A model generated the notes under the pieces. That model was given only the letters and a program-made list of their open reading frames with translations. It had not been told where the DNA came from and did no database searches. A program made the translations under genes and the position numbers. Shown here piece by piece: positions 24,132 through 32,157 of a DNA stretch of 34,208 nt (position 1 is the first letter of the stretch; each line of letters begins with the position of its first letter). The stretch comes from Paenibacillus sp. MSJ-34 (GTDB taxonomy: Bacteria > Bacillota > Bacilli > Paenibacillales > Paenibacillaceae). The stretch lies in assembly GCF_018918005.1 (NCBI RefSeq), contig NZ_JAHLPR010000058.1, positions 1 to 34,208 on the forward strand, in the 5' to 3' direction.

Positions 24132-24145
24132 AACTCATGAATAGA

Positions 24146-24310
24146 TACGAATCGTTAGGTGAGGCTCCTGTGGTGGAGATATGCTACTGCCCAGAAATGT
24201 CCAAAGACGCCAATGGGTTAACAAAAATCATCGAATTAAGGTGTTTTTTAATGTAGCTGGAACGAATTCCTATGCCCCACAGTGCTAAAGCTCTACGAAT
24301 GAGGGATGTT
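24146..24310 (+). ncRNA. M-box (ykoK leader) Mg2+ riboswitch
   Basis: The conserved M-box core is nearly unchanged from the B. subtilis ykoK/mgtE leader. In order it shows GTTAGGTGAGGCTCCTGT, GGAGATATGCTACTGCCC, AATGTCCAAAGACGCCAATG, AAATCATCGA, TAAGGTGTTTTTTAATG, TATGCCCCACAGTGCTAAAG and CTCTACGAATGAGG. M-boxes bind several Mg2+ ions and terminate transcription at high Mg2+, normally upstream of the Mg2+ transporter gene mgtE. Here the next intact gene is a class I aldolase; only a C-terminal scrap of mgtE remains. Confidence 0.93.
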
Positions 24311-24338
24311 TTTGATTTTTATTATACTTTTAAGTATT

Positions 24339-24367
24339 ACACCTTCATTCCATGAGGGTGTTTTTTT
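24339..24367 (+). terminator. Expression-platform terminator of the M-box
   Basis: ACACCTTCAT and ATGAGGGTGT form a 10-bp stem (one G-U pair) with a 3-nt loop and a run of seven T residues. It follows the aptamer by about 30 nt and is the switch that would be formed at high Mg2+. Confidence 0.9.
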
Positions 24368-24387
24368 CTTCCAAGGAGATGGTGGAA

Positions 24388-24477
24388 ATGGATGATGATT
24401 CTCATAAGTTTTATTCAATCCGGTTGAAATTGGCAGACCATTTCAACCGCCTTATTTCGATGAGAGTTAATGGGTAG
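24388..24477 (+). CDS. Short 29-residue ORF behind the riboswitch
   Basis: An ATG at 24388 with AAGGAG 9-10 nt upstream opens a 29-codon frame (begins MDDDSHKFYSIRLKL, ends RVNG). It occupies the place where mgtE should begin and has a proper ribosome site, so it may be the original mgtE start fused to foreign sequence, or a leader peptide. Inside it CGGTTGAAAT and ATTTCAACCG form a perfect 10-bp inverted repeat, which looks more like a hairpin than coding sequence. I do not recognise the peptide. Confidence 0.4.
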   Translation: MDDDSHKFYSIRLKLADHFNRLISMRVNG

Positions 24478-24479
24478 AA

Positions 24480-24533
24480 ACGATTAATGATATTTTATCA
24501 TTGCTCATTTACTTCGGAATTGCTACAGCATAA
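24480..24533 (+). pseudogene. C-terminal remnant of mgtE Mg2+ transporter
   Basis: One frame reads TINDILSLLIYFGIATA and stops. This matches the end of MgtE, where the last helix typically reads TTLNDILSLLIYFGIAT followed by a few residues. It is preceded by the M-box leader, the usual regulator of mgtE, so the gene was evidently here and lost about 430 codons by internal deletion. The remnant has no start codon and is in a different frame from the short ORF before it. Confidence 0.75.
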
Positions 24534-24571
24534 TTCTCTAAAATAACACGAGACAACTGGAACAAATTCAT

Positions 24572-25429
24572 ATGGGCAAGGGCTTTATCGCCGCTCTCGA
24601 CCAAAGCGGAGGGAGTACCCCGAAGGCTCTAGCGCAATACGGCATTGAAGAGTCCCGCTATTCGAGCGAAGACGAGATGTTCGCCTTGATACATGAGATG
24701 AGAACTCGCATTATGAAAAGCCCCGCTTTTCATTCCGATTCCATTTTAGGCGCGATACTGTTCGAGAATACGATGGATCGTACCATTGACGGACTCATTA
24801 CCACCGACTATTTGTGGGAAAAGAAAGGCATCGTTTCGTTCCTTAAGGTGGACCAAGGACTCGCTCCCGAAGCCGATGGGGTTCAGCTCTTGAAGTCCAT
24901 TCCCGGATTAGACGATCTTCTTAAGCGGGCGGTGGACAAACATATCTTCGGAACCAAGATGCGTTCGCTCATCAAAGAAGCGAACCCGGAAGGTATCCGA
25001 AAAGTTGTAGAGCAGCAGTTTGAACTCGGCAAGCAGATTTTTGCAGCGGGTCTTGTGCCGATCATCGAGCCGGAAGTCGATATCCACTCGAGCGAAAAAG
25101 CCCGGGCCGAAGAGCTCTTGAAACAAGAGATCAAGAAACAACTCGTCACTCTCGATTCCGATATAAAGGTGATGCTCAAACTATCGATCCCGACCGAGAA
25201 CAACTTCTATTCCGAGATAATGGAAGATGCCCACATTGTGCGGATCGTTGCTCTATCCGGCGGATACAGCCAGGAAGAGGCCAACAAGAAGCTGGCCTTG
25301 AACCGCGGGCTGATCGCAAGCTTCTCGCGTGCTCTCGTGGAAGGTTTGAGCGATGGACAAAGCGACGAGGAGTTTAACCGCACGCTCGGAAAATCAGTGA
25401 AAGCGATCTACGAAGCGTCTGTTACGTAA
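24572..25429 (+). CDS. fda: Class I (Schiff-base) fructose-1,6-bisphosphate aldolase
   Basis: Cleaves fructose-1,6-bisphosphate to two triose phosphates without a metal ion. Motifs: [19 protein letters not shown] near the start, [16 protein letters not shown] and the Schiff-base lysine in MLKLSIP (Lys203 of this frame). At 285 residues it is about 10 short of the usual 295. The codons just upstream stay in frame and read TRQLEQIH, which aligns with the normal N-terminus, but they contain no ATG, GTG or TTG and no ribosome site is visible before either start. The true start is therefore unclear, and the 5' end seems damaged by the same event that removed mgtE. No strong promoter lies between the M-box terminator and this gene, so the M-box may now control it. 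A terminator follows. Confidence 0.88.
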   Translation: MGKGFIAALDQSGGSTPKALAQYGIEESRYSSEDEMFALIHEMRTRIMKSPAFHSDSILGAILFENTMDRTIDGLITTDYLWEKKGIVSFLKVDQGLAPEADGVQLLKSIPGLDDLLKRAVDKHIFGTKMRSLIKEANPEGIRKVVEQQFELGKQIFAAGLVPIIEPEVDIHSSEKARAEELLKQEIKKQLVTLDSDIKVMLKLSIPTENNFYSEIMEDAHIVRIVALSGGYSQEEANKKLALNRGLIASFSRALVEGLSDGQSDEEFNRTLGKSVKAIYEASVT

Positions 25430-25441
25430 CGGTATTGATTC

Positions 25442-25483
25442 AAAGGACCTGCCATCGGCTATGAGATGATTCAGGTCCTTTTT
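25442..25483. terminator. Bidirectional terminator between fda and gpmA
   Basis: AAAGGACCTG and CAGGTCCTTT form a 10-bp stem around a 20-nt loop, with a T run on the plus side and T residues on the minus side. It lies between two convergent stops, so it probably serves both genes. Confidence 0.85.
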
Positions 25484-25509
25484 CGTTATGGAGTGCCGTT
25501 AAGCACAAC

Positions 25510-26259
25510 TTATTCCATCATCTTGTCCGGCTCGGCAACCTGCCGGATCTTACTCTCTATATGCTGCTCGCTTCCAAGGTAATATCGCCCTACGGGATGC
25601 AATCGGTCATCAAGCGTATAGACGAGCGGAGTACCCGTTGGCACGTTCAAATCAAGAATCTCTTCCGAACTAAGATTGTCCAGAAACTTGATTAATGCCC
25701 GCAAACTATTGCCATGCGCAGCAATAATTACATTTTTACCCGCTTTGATCTGCGGTGCAATTTCCTTATCCCAATAATCCTTAACCCGAACAACCGTTTC
25801 CTTGAGGCTTTCCGTTAACGGGATGAGCTCGTCATCCATGTCGCGATATTTAAGATCGTATTTCGGATAACGGTCATCGTCCTTTGTCAAAGCGGGAGGC
25901 AACACGTCATAGCTTCTACGCCATAATTGAACCTGCTCTTCTCCATATTTCTCAGCGGTGGTTGTTTTACTTAAACCTTGCAGCGCACCGTAATGACGCT
26001 CATTAAGCTGCCAAGTCTTGTATACGGGGATCCACAGCAAATCCATTTCTTCAAGCACATAATCTAGTGTTTTAATCGCTCGCTTCAAATATGAGGTGTA
26101 AGCTACATCAAATACGAACTGTTCTTCCTTGAGTAATCTGCCGGCATGCAAAGCCTCTTGAATGCCTTTATCCGACAAGTCCACATCCATCCAGCCTGTA
26201 AATAAATTCGCTTTGTTCCACTCGCTCTCTCCATGTCTAATCAAAACCAACTTATACAT
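25510..26259 (-). CDS. gpmA: 2,3-bisphosphoglycerate-dependent phosphoglycerate mutase
   Basis: Interconverts 3- and 2-phosphoglycerate in glycolysis using a phosphohistidine, with no metal. The 249-residue length and motifs are textbook: [10 protein letters not shown] with the phosphorylated His9, [14 protein letters not shown], the [12 protein letters not shown] acid motif, and [14 protein letters not shown] near the C-terminus. It is 55 bp after sufB on the same strand with no terminator between, so it may be the last gene of the Fur-controlled suf transcript. Start ATG 26257-26259 with GGGAGAG upstream. Bacillales normally also carry the Mn2+-dependent GpmI, so this would be a second, metal-free mutase. 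Confidence 0.93.
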   Translation of the reverse strand: MYKLVLIRHGESEWNKANLFTGWMDVDLSDKGIQEALHAGRLLKEEQFVFDVAYTSYLKRAIKTLDYVLEEMDLLWIPVYKTWQLNERHYGALQGLSKTTTAEKYGEEQVQLWRRSYDVLPPALTKDDDRYPKYDLKYRDMDDELIPLTESLKETVVRVKDYWDKEIAPQIKAGKNVIIAAHGNSLRALIKFLDNLSSEEILDLNVPTGTPLVYTLDDRLHPVGRYYLGSEQHIESKIRQVAEPDKMME

Positions 26260-26314
26260 CGCTCTCCCGTCCCTTCCTGATGATTTTCTTCCATTTATCT
26301 ACAAACTGCGGCAA

Positions 26315-27712
26315 CTACCCTATACTGCCTTCCATCTCGAGCTTGATGAGTCTGTTCATCTCAACCGCATATTCCATGGGCAGTTCTTTCGTGAACGGCT
26401 CGATGAAGCCCATCACGATCATCTGGGTCGCTTCGTCTTCGGACAGGCCGCGGCTCATCAAGTAGAAGAGCTGGTCCTCGGATACCTTGGAGACAGTCGC
26501 TTCGTGCTCGAGCGTGACATTGTCGTTCATGATCTCGTTATAAGGGATCGTATCCGACGTGGACTCATTATCGAGAATGAGCGTGTCGCATTTGATGTTC
26601 GACTTGGCTCCGGAAGCTTTGCGTCCGAAGGAAGCCAGACCGCGGTACGTGACTTTGCCGCCGTGCTTGCTGATCGATTTCGATATGATGGTCGAAGTCG
26701 TATCCGGAGCCAGGTGAATCATTTTGGCCCCGGCATCCTGATGCTGCCCTTTGCCGGCGACCGCAATCGAGAGCACCGAACCTTTGGCTCCACGGCCTTT
26801 TAACAAAACGGAAGGGTATTTCATCGTCAGTTTGGAGCCAATATTGCCGTCCACCCATTCCATCGTTGCGTTTTCTTCGGCTACCGCCCGCTTTGTCACC
26901 ATGTTGTAAATATTGGGAGCCCAGTTTTGAATGGTTGTATATCGCGCACGGGAATTTCTCTTACAAATGATTTCCACAACGGCGCTATGAAGCGAGTTCG
27001 TGCTGTATATCGGTGCCGTGCAGCCTTCTACATAATGCACAAAGCTGTCTTCTTCCGTAATGATGAGCGTCCTTTCGAATTGCCCCATGTTCTCCGAATT
27101 GATGCGGAAGTAAGCTTGCAACGGCACTTCGCATTTTATCCCTTTCGGAACATAGACAAAGCTTCCTCCGGACCATACCGCGCTGTTAAGTGCGGCAAAT
27201 TTGTTATCGCTCGGCGGAACAATGGTACCAAAATATTGGCGCAGCAAATCCGGATGCTCTCGCAGCGCCGTATCCGTGTCCGTGAATATGACCCCTTGTT
27301 CCTCTAGCTCTTTCTGGATGCTGTGATAGACGACTTCGGATTCATACTGGGCCGACACACCGGCAAGAAACTTCTGTTCCGCTTCCGGTATGCCAAGCTT
27401 GTCAAAGGTTTGCTTAATCTCAATCGGCACTTCCTCCCAGGTTTTTCCCTGTTTCTCGGAAGGCTTGACATAATATTGGATATCATTGAAATCCAGTGCT
27501 CGCAGATCGCCGCCCCATGCAGGCATCGGCATGCTTTGGAACAGTTCCAGCGACTTCAGGCGAAAGTCGAGCATCCAGCCGGGTTCGCCCTTCATCTCCG
27601 ATATGGTGGCAACAATCTCACGAGTCAGTCCCTTGCCGGATTGAAACACCGCTTGATGCGCATCTCTGAAGCCATACTGATACTCTCCCAGCTCCACCAA
27701 TTCCTTAGCCAT
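26315..27712 (-). CDS. sufB: Fe-S cluster scaffold protein SufB
   Basis: A 465-residue member of the SufBD beta-helix family that assembles Fe-S clusters together with SufC and SufD. Seen: the N-terminal helical part ([17 protein letters not shown]), [79 protein letters not shown], and the [38 protein letters not shown] ending typical of SufB. The cysteine in IKCDTLILD is where a conserved SufB cysteine is expected. GGAGG precedes the ATG by 10 nt. It follows sufD directly; the usual sufS and sufU are missing between them. Confidence 0.95.
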   Translation of the reverse strand: MAKELVELGEYQYGFRDAHQAVFQSGKGLTREIVATISEMKGEPGWMLDFRLKSLELFQSMPMPAWGGDLRALDFNDIQYYVKPSEKQGKTWEEVPIEIKQTFDKLGIPEAEQKFLAGVSAQYESEVVYHSIQKELEEQGVIFTDTDTALREHPDLLRQYFGTIVPPSDNKFAALNSAVWSGGSFVYVPKGIKCEVPLQAYFRINSENMGQFERTLIITEEDSFVHYVEGCTAPIYSTNSLHSAVVEIICKRNSRARYTTIQNWAPNIYNMVTKRAVAEENATMEWVDGNIGSKLTMKYPSVLLKGRGAKGSVLSIAVAGKGQHQDAGAKMIHLAPDTTSTIISKSISKHGGKVTYRGLASFGRKASGAKSNIKCDTLILDNESTSDTIPYNEIMNDNVTLEHEATVSKVSEDQLFYLMSRGLSEDEATQMIVMGFIEPFTKELPMEYAVEMNRLIKLEMEGSIG

Positions 27713-27727
27713 ATGTTGTCATCCTCC

Positions 27728-29044
27728 TTATTCAACTATGCTTGCTTGATCTATTTCCTTGACTTGCCCTAGCTTTTGTTCCACAAGCGCTTGCATCTGA
27801 GCGGCTATACCTTCCAGCGGTACTTCGGCCACGACGGGAGCAAGGAAACCGTACACGATCAGCCGCTCGGCCTCTACGCGGCTAATGCCTCTGGACATCA
27901 TATAGTACAGCTGTTCCGGATTGACTTGTCCGACGCTGGCGGCGTGTCCTGCTTTCACATCGTCTTCATCGATCAGCAGGATCGGATTCGCGTCGCCGCG
28001 CGCCCCGGGATGCAACATTAGTATTTTCTCCGTCTGCTGTCCGTTCGCCCCGCTTGCTCCCTTCTCAATTTTGGTGATCCCGTTCAATATGGCGGTTGAC
28101 TGCTCTCTCATCACCGCTCTGATCACCATATCGCTTGTCGAATTCTTGCCAAAATGCATCGTCCGGGCTGTGATATTCATCGTCTGACTGCCGGATCCCA
28201 CCAAGATTGTCTTAAGATCCGAACCGGCCCCTTCCCCTTTGAGAAGGGATGCCGTATCGCTCATCGTCTTGCCCCCATTCATTTCGCCAATCAACCAGTT
28301 CATCGTTCCGCCCTGTTCAACGATTGCGCGCCGATAGGTCAGGTCGATCAAGTCTCTTTCCAGTTGGTGCAATGACACAACATTGACTTGTGCACCTTTG
28401 CCTACGAATACTTCCATAACGGCTTGATTCACCCCCACACTATTCTCTAATGAGGACATGGTATTCTCCACCAGCGTTACGGAACTACGCTCCTCGGCTA
28501 CCACTAAAACATGCGGCATAAAGAGCGTATCGGATTCGTCTACAAAGAATATCGTCTGCAGCGGGGTCTCCACATGAACCCCCTCAGGGATGTAAATAAA
28601 GGCTCCGCCGCTCCAGCGCGCGGCATGCTGCGCGGTAAGCAGATTCTCTTCTGTATGCAAAGCTTGCATGAAATAAGGCTTTACAAGTTCCGGATACAGC
28701 CGTGTTGCTGTTTCCAAGTCGGTCAGAATAATCCCTTGCTTCTGCAGCGCTTCAGTCAGATGCTTGATGATTGGACCCGAATTCCGCTGTACCAGCACAT
28801 CGTCAGCGTACACCCATCTCCTGATCGAATCCGGCAATTCATCGAGAGAAGACGCCGGCTCAGGCTTGCGGCAAACGCCTTGCTGCCCTAAAGGCCAGCG
28901 CTGCAGTTTCGTCTTGTCCAACTTGGGCAGTTGCAGGGTGCGAGCGGCATCCAAGCCTCTCTTCCTCAATTCGGTCAGCCAATCCGGTTCCGCTTCATAT
29001 CTAAGCTGCTCCGGTCCCCGGTTCTCTGCACTGTTCATTGTCAT
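27728..29044 (-). CDS. sufD: Fe-S cluster assembly protein SufD
   Basis: A 438-residue partner of SufB and SufC. The same beta-helix core is visible (AARWSGGAFIYIPEGVHVETPLQ), followed by GTMNWLIGEMNGGKTMSDTASLLKGEG, MVIRAVMREQSTAILNGITKIEKGASGANGQQTEKILML, and the histidine-bearing DEDDVKAGHAASVGQVNPEQLYYMMSRGISRVEAERLIVYGF, which identifies SufD. The ATG at 29042-29044 is used because GGGGGAG lies 9 nt upstream; the open frame runs further back through the sufC end. It starts 17 bp after the sufC stop. Confidence 0.95.
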   Translation of the reverse strand: MTMNSAENRGPEQLRYEAEPDWLTELRKRGLDAARTLQLPKLDKTKLQRWPLGQQGVCRKPEPASSLDELPDSIRRWVYADDVLVQRNSGPIIKHLTEALQKQGIILTDLETATRLYPELVKPYFMQALHTEENLLTAQHAARWSGGAFIYIPEGVHVETPLQTIFFVDESDTLFMPHVLVVAEERSSVTLVENTMSSLENSVGVNQAVMEVFVGKGAQVNVVSLHQLERDLIDLTYRRAIVEQGGTMNWLIGEMNGGKTMSDTASLLKGEGAGSDLKTILVGSGSQTMNITARTMHFGKNSTSDMVIRAVMREQSTAILNGITKIEKGASGANGQQTEKILMLHPGARGDANPILLIDEDDVKAGHAASVGQVNPEQLYYMMSRGISRVEAERLIVYGFLAPVVAEVPLEGIAAQMQALVEQKLGQVKEIDQASIVE

Positions 29045-29061
29045 GTTACGGCTCTCCCCCT

Positions 29062-29889
29062 TCAGCTGCGCGGTGCCTTGGTTTGCATCGGAATTTGAAA
29101 CGACTCTTCTTCGTCCGGCGCCGCAGCTTCCTCTGCAATACCCAGCTCTTCCCTGATCCACTCATATCCGTCTGCTTCTAACCGCTGCGCTAATTCCGGC
29201 CCTCCAGACTTTACGATGGTTCCTTGCATCATCACATGTACAAAGTCCGGCTTGATATAATTAAGCAGCCGCTGATAGTGCGTGATAATTAAGAATCCTC
29301 GGTCTGCACTGCGCAAAGCGTTGACCCCTTCAGCAACGATGCGCAGCGCATCAATGTCCAGACCGGAGTCGATTTCATCCAGAATGACCATTGAAGGCTC
29401 GAGCATCATCATTTGCAAAATTTCATTCCGCTTTTTCTCCCCTCCGGAAAAACCCTCGTTCAAGTAACGATGCATAAATTCCGGGTTCATCTCCAGCGTC
29501 TGCATGCTTGCTTCCATCATCCGCACCAATTTGATCAACGAGATTTCCTGGCCTTCTTCACGTCTGGCATTGATCGCACTACACATGAAATCGGAATTCG
29601 TGACCCCCGTGATCTCACTCGGATATTGCATGGCCAGAAACAAGCCTGCCCGCGCCCTTTCATCCACTTCCATCTCCAGCAGATCTTCTCCGTTCAGCGT
29701 AACGGCCCCCTCTGTCACTTCGTACTTGGGGTGCCCCATCAAAGCGGAGGCCAACGTACTCTTCCCTGTTCCGTTCGGTCCCATGACGACATGAATTTCT
29801 CCGCCATTTACCGCAAGGCTTAGACCTTTCAAGATTTCTTTCCCTTCTACGGCCGCCCTCAATTGTTCAATTCGTAGGCTCACTGCCAT
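29062..29889 (-). CDS. sufC: Fe-S cluster assembly ATPase SufC
   Basis: A 275-residue cytosolic ABC-type ATPase that powers the SufB-SufD scaffold. Walker A GPNGTGKST (about residues 37-45), Q-loop AMQYPSEITGVTNSDFM, signature FSGGEKKRNEIL, Walker B MVILDEIDSGLDIDALRIV and the switch His in LIITHYQRLL are all present. It is about 15-25 residues longer than usual at the C-terminus, with an acidic tail (AEEAAAPDEEESFQ). Start ATG at 29887-29889 with AAGGAG 10 nt upstream. It is the first gene of the suf set, behind a promoter with an internal Fur box. Confidence 0.95.
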   Translation of the reverse strand: MAVSLRIEQLRAAVEGKEILKGLSLAVNGGEIHVVMGPNGTGKSTLASALMGHPKYEVTEGAVTLNGEDLLEMEVDERARAGLFLAMQYPSEITGVTNSDFMCSAINARREEGQEISLIKLVRMMEASMQTLEMNPEFMHRYLNEGFSGGEKKRNEILQMMMLEPSMVILDEIDSGLDIDALRIVAEGVNALRSADRGFLIITHYQRLLNYIKPDFVHVMMQGTIVKSGGPELAQRLEADGYEWIREELGIAEEAAAPDEEESFQIPMQTKAPRS

Positions 29890-29942
29890 CTCATCGCCAC
29901 TCCTTTTCCTATGTATTGTTCATTTTTTGTTAATCAGTAAAC

Positions 29943-29972
29943 ATTATAAGTGATAATGATTATCATTGTCAA
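29943..29972 (-). promoter_or_regulatory. suf promoter with Fur box in the spacer
   Basis: On the minus strand TTGACA (29967-29972) and TATAAT (29943-29948) are 18 bp apart. The spacer holds a perfect 7-1-7 Fur site, TGATAATGATTATCA (29951-29965). This placement means iron-bound Fur would exclude RNA polymerase, and suf would be induced when iron is scarce. Confidence 0.88.
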
Positions 29973-30033
29973 TAATATATTGAAGAAAATGCCATCAATA
30001 CTCCGGTAACGGAAAGCAAATGTCCGACAATGC

Positions 30034-30096
30034 GCTTGACAAGATATTAGGTAAAGCATAGGCTAGAATAGAATGAATATAATGATTGTTTAATCA
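30034..30096 (+). promoter_or_regulatory. Promoter region and operator of the ArsR gene
   Basis: TTGACA at about 30037-30042 with TAGGCT 17 bp later could be the promoter. The inverted repeat TGATT-4 bp-AATCA (30083-30096), about 28 bp before the ATG, resembles ArsR/SmtB-type operators and would allow autorepression. Confidence 0.5.
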
Positions 30097-30123
30097 AATG
30101 ATTACTTTCTCAAAGGAGTGGCC

Positions 30124-30516
30124 ATGATAAAAGACAAGAAAATACTTCACGACCACGGTCAAGATTTAAGCTATGCTTTGAAGCAAATGCCTGATGTGGA
30201 ATATTTTCTGGACGGAGCTACCGTCTTCCAACAGCTATGCGACGGTTCGCGTCTGCGAATCCTATGGTTGCTCTGTCATTGCGAGGAGTGCGGGAACAAT
30301 ATTTCGGCCGCTCTTGGCATGAGTGCCGCGTCTGTTTCTCATCACTTGAAATTGCTAAAGCTTCACGGTCTAATCAAAAGCAGGCGTGCAGGGAAAGAAG
30401 TTTATTATACACTCGCAGACAATGAAAGGGCTCGACTGGTTCATCAAATGATAGATGATTTTTTTCAAATGAGTTGTCCGAAAAAAGGACTTGCAGACCA
30501 CAACCCCAATCGATAA
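30124..30516 (+). CDS. ArsR/SmtB-family metal-responsive repressor, cysteine-rich
   Basis: A 130-residue winged-helix protein. The DNA-reading helix and wing are NISAALGMSAASVSHHLKLLKLHGLIKSRRAGKEVYYTLAD (about residues 59-99). Just before it comes LLCHCEECGNN: Cys51, Cys53 and Cys56, with C-x-C where CadC/ArsR proteins have the ELCVCD thiolate metal site. Cys39, Cys118 and two N-terminal histidines (9, 11) may add ligands. It probably leaves DNA on binding a soft metal (Cd, Zn, Pb, As) or reacts to thiol stress; an Fe-S role is conceivable because it is divergent from suf. The ATG at 30124 is preferred (AGGAG 5 nt upstream); the GTG at 30118 overlaps that site. No metal exporter gene lies downstream. 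Confidence 0.85.
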   Translation: MIKDKKILHDHGQDLSYALKQMPDVEYFLDGATVFQQLCDGSRLRILWLLCHCEECGNNISAALGMSAASVSHHLKLLKLHGLIKSRRAGKEVYYTLADNERARLVHQMIDDFFQMSCPKKGLADHNPNR

Positions 30517-30519
30517 AAC

Positions 30520-30678
30520 TATAGATACTTTCTTAAGTTGTGCATTGTAATTTTGAACAATACTTGATTTTTCCCTCAGCCGAATAAAGTCCGGTTCGTA
30601 GTCAGAAACTTTAGCCTTATTTCGTGCTGACCTATCCACACATAGCCAGTCAGCTTCGCCTTTAGGGATGAAAAAAGT
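30520..30678 (-). other. Possible coding remnant between arsR and the decarboxylase gene
   Basis: On the minus strand one frame of about 50 codons reads like protein (KGEADWLCVDRSARN, then VSDYEPDFIRLREKSS) with no start codon, and it continues antisense into arsR. I do not recognise it. It may be the tail of a lost gene or chance. No terminator is visible here. Confidence 0.2.
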
Positions 30679-32157
30679 TTATGGGCGCTCTTTTTCAAAT
30701 GACCTTTCGGATGTCTCCTCCAAATATTTCGCTCTTGCTCTATTCAGCAGTTCCATCAATACCATAATATCTTCCTCTGTTGTATCGTAGTTCGTAATGC
30801 AAGCCCGCAGCACGGGAGTCTTGTTTATTTCGTATACTGAAATCCATGCCTGCCCCGAACGCAATATCTCTTGACATATAAATGATGCGAAATTCGATTG
30901 GCTCTTTGATTGAATATTGGTATCTGTAAAGCAAACGACAGGCAATACAGTTTCATTGATAACCTTCCAGTTAGAGCAAGCAAGCTCCCGGCGCAACCGA
31001 TTGCCCATCTCAGTCTGGTGCCGCACCATGCTTCGATAGCCTTCCCAACCAGCCGTCACAAGCGATAAATACACTTTCAAACCGATAAACCTTCGCGACC
31101 ATTGAATCGAATGGGTGAACGGATCAACGGTATCCAGATCAGCCCCTTCTTTAGGCATATAATCTGCCGTTATGCTGAATGTTCTATGCAAGATGTCCTT
31201 ATGGCGTGTAATATAAATTCCCGCCCCCATCGGGACAGACATCCACTTGTGCGCATCGAAGGTAATGGAGTCAGCTCGGTCAATACCGCGAAGCAGATCC
31301 AACAGTTCCGGTGCAAACACGGAGGCTCCACCATACGCAGCATCGACATGCAACCATAATTGCTCGCGTTCAGCCAAGTTTGCCATTTCGTTAATGGGAT
31401 CAATCGCTCCGGCGCCGGTCGTTCCACCCGTCGCAATGATGAGAAATGGAGCGTATCCAGCAGCGCGATCCACTTGAATTTGATGATGAAGCGCATCAAC
31501 ATCTATTTGCATTTCAGAGCCCGTCATAATCATACGAAGGGAATCCGTACCCAGTCCGCAGGAACGCGCTGCCTTTACCAGGGAATGGTGGCTCTCAGCA
31601 GAGGCGTACATGACGGGATGCTTGGGGAGCGACCTCAGCCCCTCTTTGGCATAGGATGGAAAATGATGTACTAATGCGGTCAGTACGGCCGTCAGATTTG
31701 CTTCCGCTCCCCCCGTTGTAAATGTCCCATCCGCTGCATCTGCCGAATAACCGAATTTGGAAGCTATCTCTTTCAATACATAGTTCTCTATTTCGACCGC
31801 TACAGGCGCATGGCTCCATGCTGCAAGCTGCGGATTGAAAGCTGCAGTAATCGTGTCCGCCATAATTCCCATGAAGTTGGGCCGCGGATTATACAGGCCG
31901 AAATATCGCGGGTGTGGCGTATGCACCTGGTATTGTGTTAATCCCTCCAGGAGATGATAAATCGCCTCGCGCGCGCTGACGGGATGCTCAAAGGATAATC
32001 TGCGTGCGTGTTCTACAACTGCGTCCACGTTGAGTTCAGGTGAGACACGGACCCCGCGTATGTGCGTCAGGTAATCATTGATTTGTTCCAACAGATAGGT
32101 TCCAATGTCCATTCGTTCATCCGTATCAAGATTAAGAACTGGATTTTGCTTCATCAT
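30679..32157 (-). CDS. PLP-dependent group II decarboxylase (aromatic/diaminobutyrate/glutamate type)
   Basis: A 492-residue fold-type I PLP enzyme. Motifs: HPRYFGLYNPRPNFMGIMADTITAAFNPQ at the substrate end, the phosphate-binding TTGGAEANLTAV, PVMYASAESHHSLVKAA with the ring-stacking His, the PLP-nitrogen Asp in LHVDAAYGG and the Schiff-base lysine in FDAHKWMSVPMG. Relatives decarboxylate tyrosine, tryptophan, 2,4-diaminobutyrate, glutamate or aspartate; the sequence alone does not choose. The start is set at the ATG at 32155-32157: GGGAGG lies 12 nt upstream, whereas the earlier ATG at 32169 directly abuts that site and cannot use it. It stands alone, with unknown promoter. Confidence 0.87.
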   Translation of the reverse strand: MMKQNPVLNLDTDERMDIGTYLLEQINDYLTHIRGVRVSPELNVDAVVEHARRLSFEHPVSAREAIYHLLEGLTQYQVHTPHPRYFGLYNPRPNFMGIMADTITAAFNPQLAAWSHAPVAVEIENYVLKEIASKFGYSADAADGTFTTGGAEANLTAVLTALVHHFPSYAKEGLRSLPKHPVMYASAESHHSLVKAARSCGLGTDSLRMIMTGSEMQIDVDALHHQIQVDRAAGYAPFLIIATGGTTGAGAIDPINEMANLAEREQLWLHVDAAYGGASVFAPELLDLLRGIDRADSITFDAHKWMSVPMGAGIYITRHKDILHRTFSITADYMPKEGADLDTVDPFTHSIQWSRRFIGLKVYLSLVTAGWEGYRSMVRHQTEMGNRLRRELACSNWKVINETVLPVVCFTDTNIQSKSQSNFASFICQEILRSGQAWISVYEINKTPVLRACITNYDTTEEDIMVLMELLNRARAKYLEETSERSFEKERP

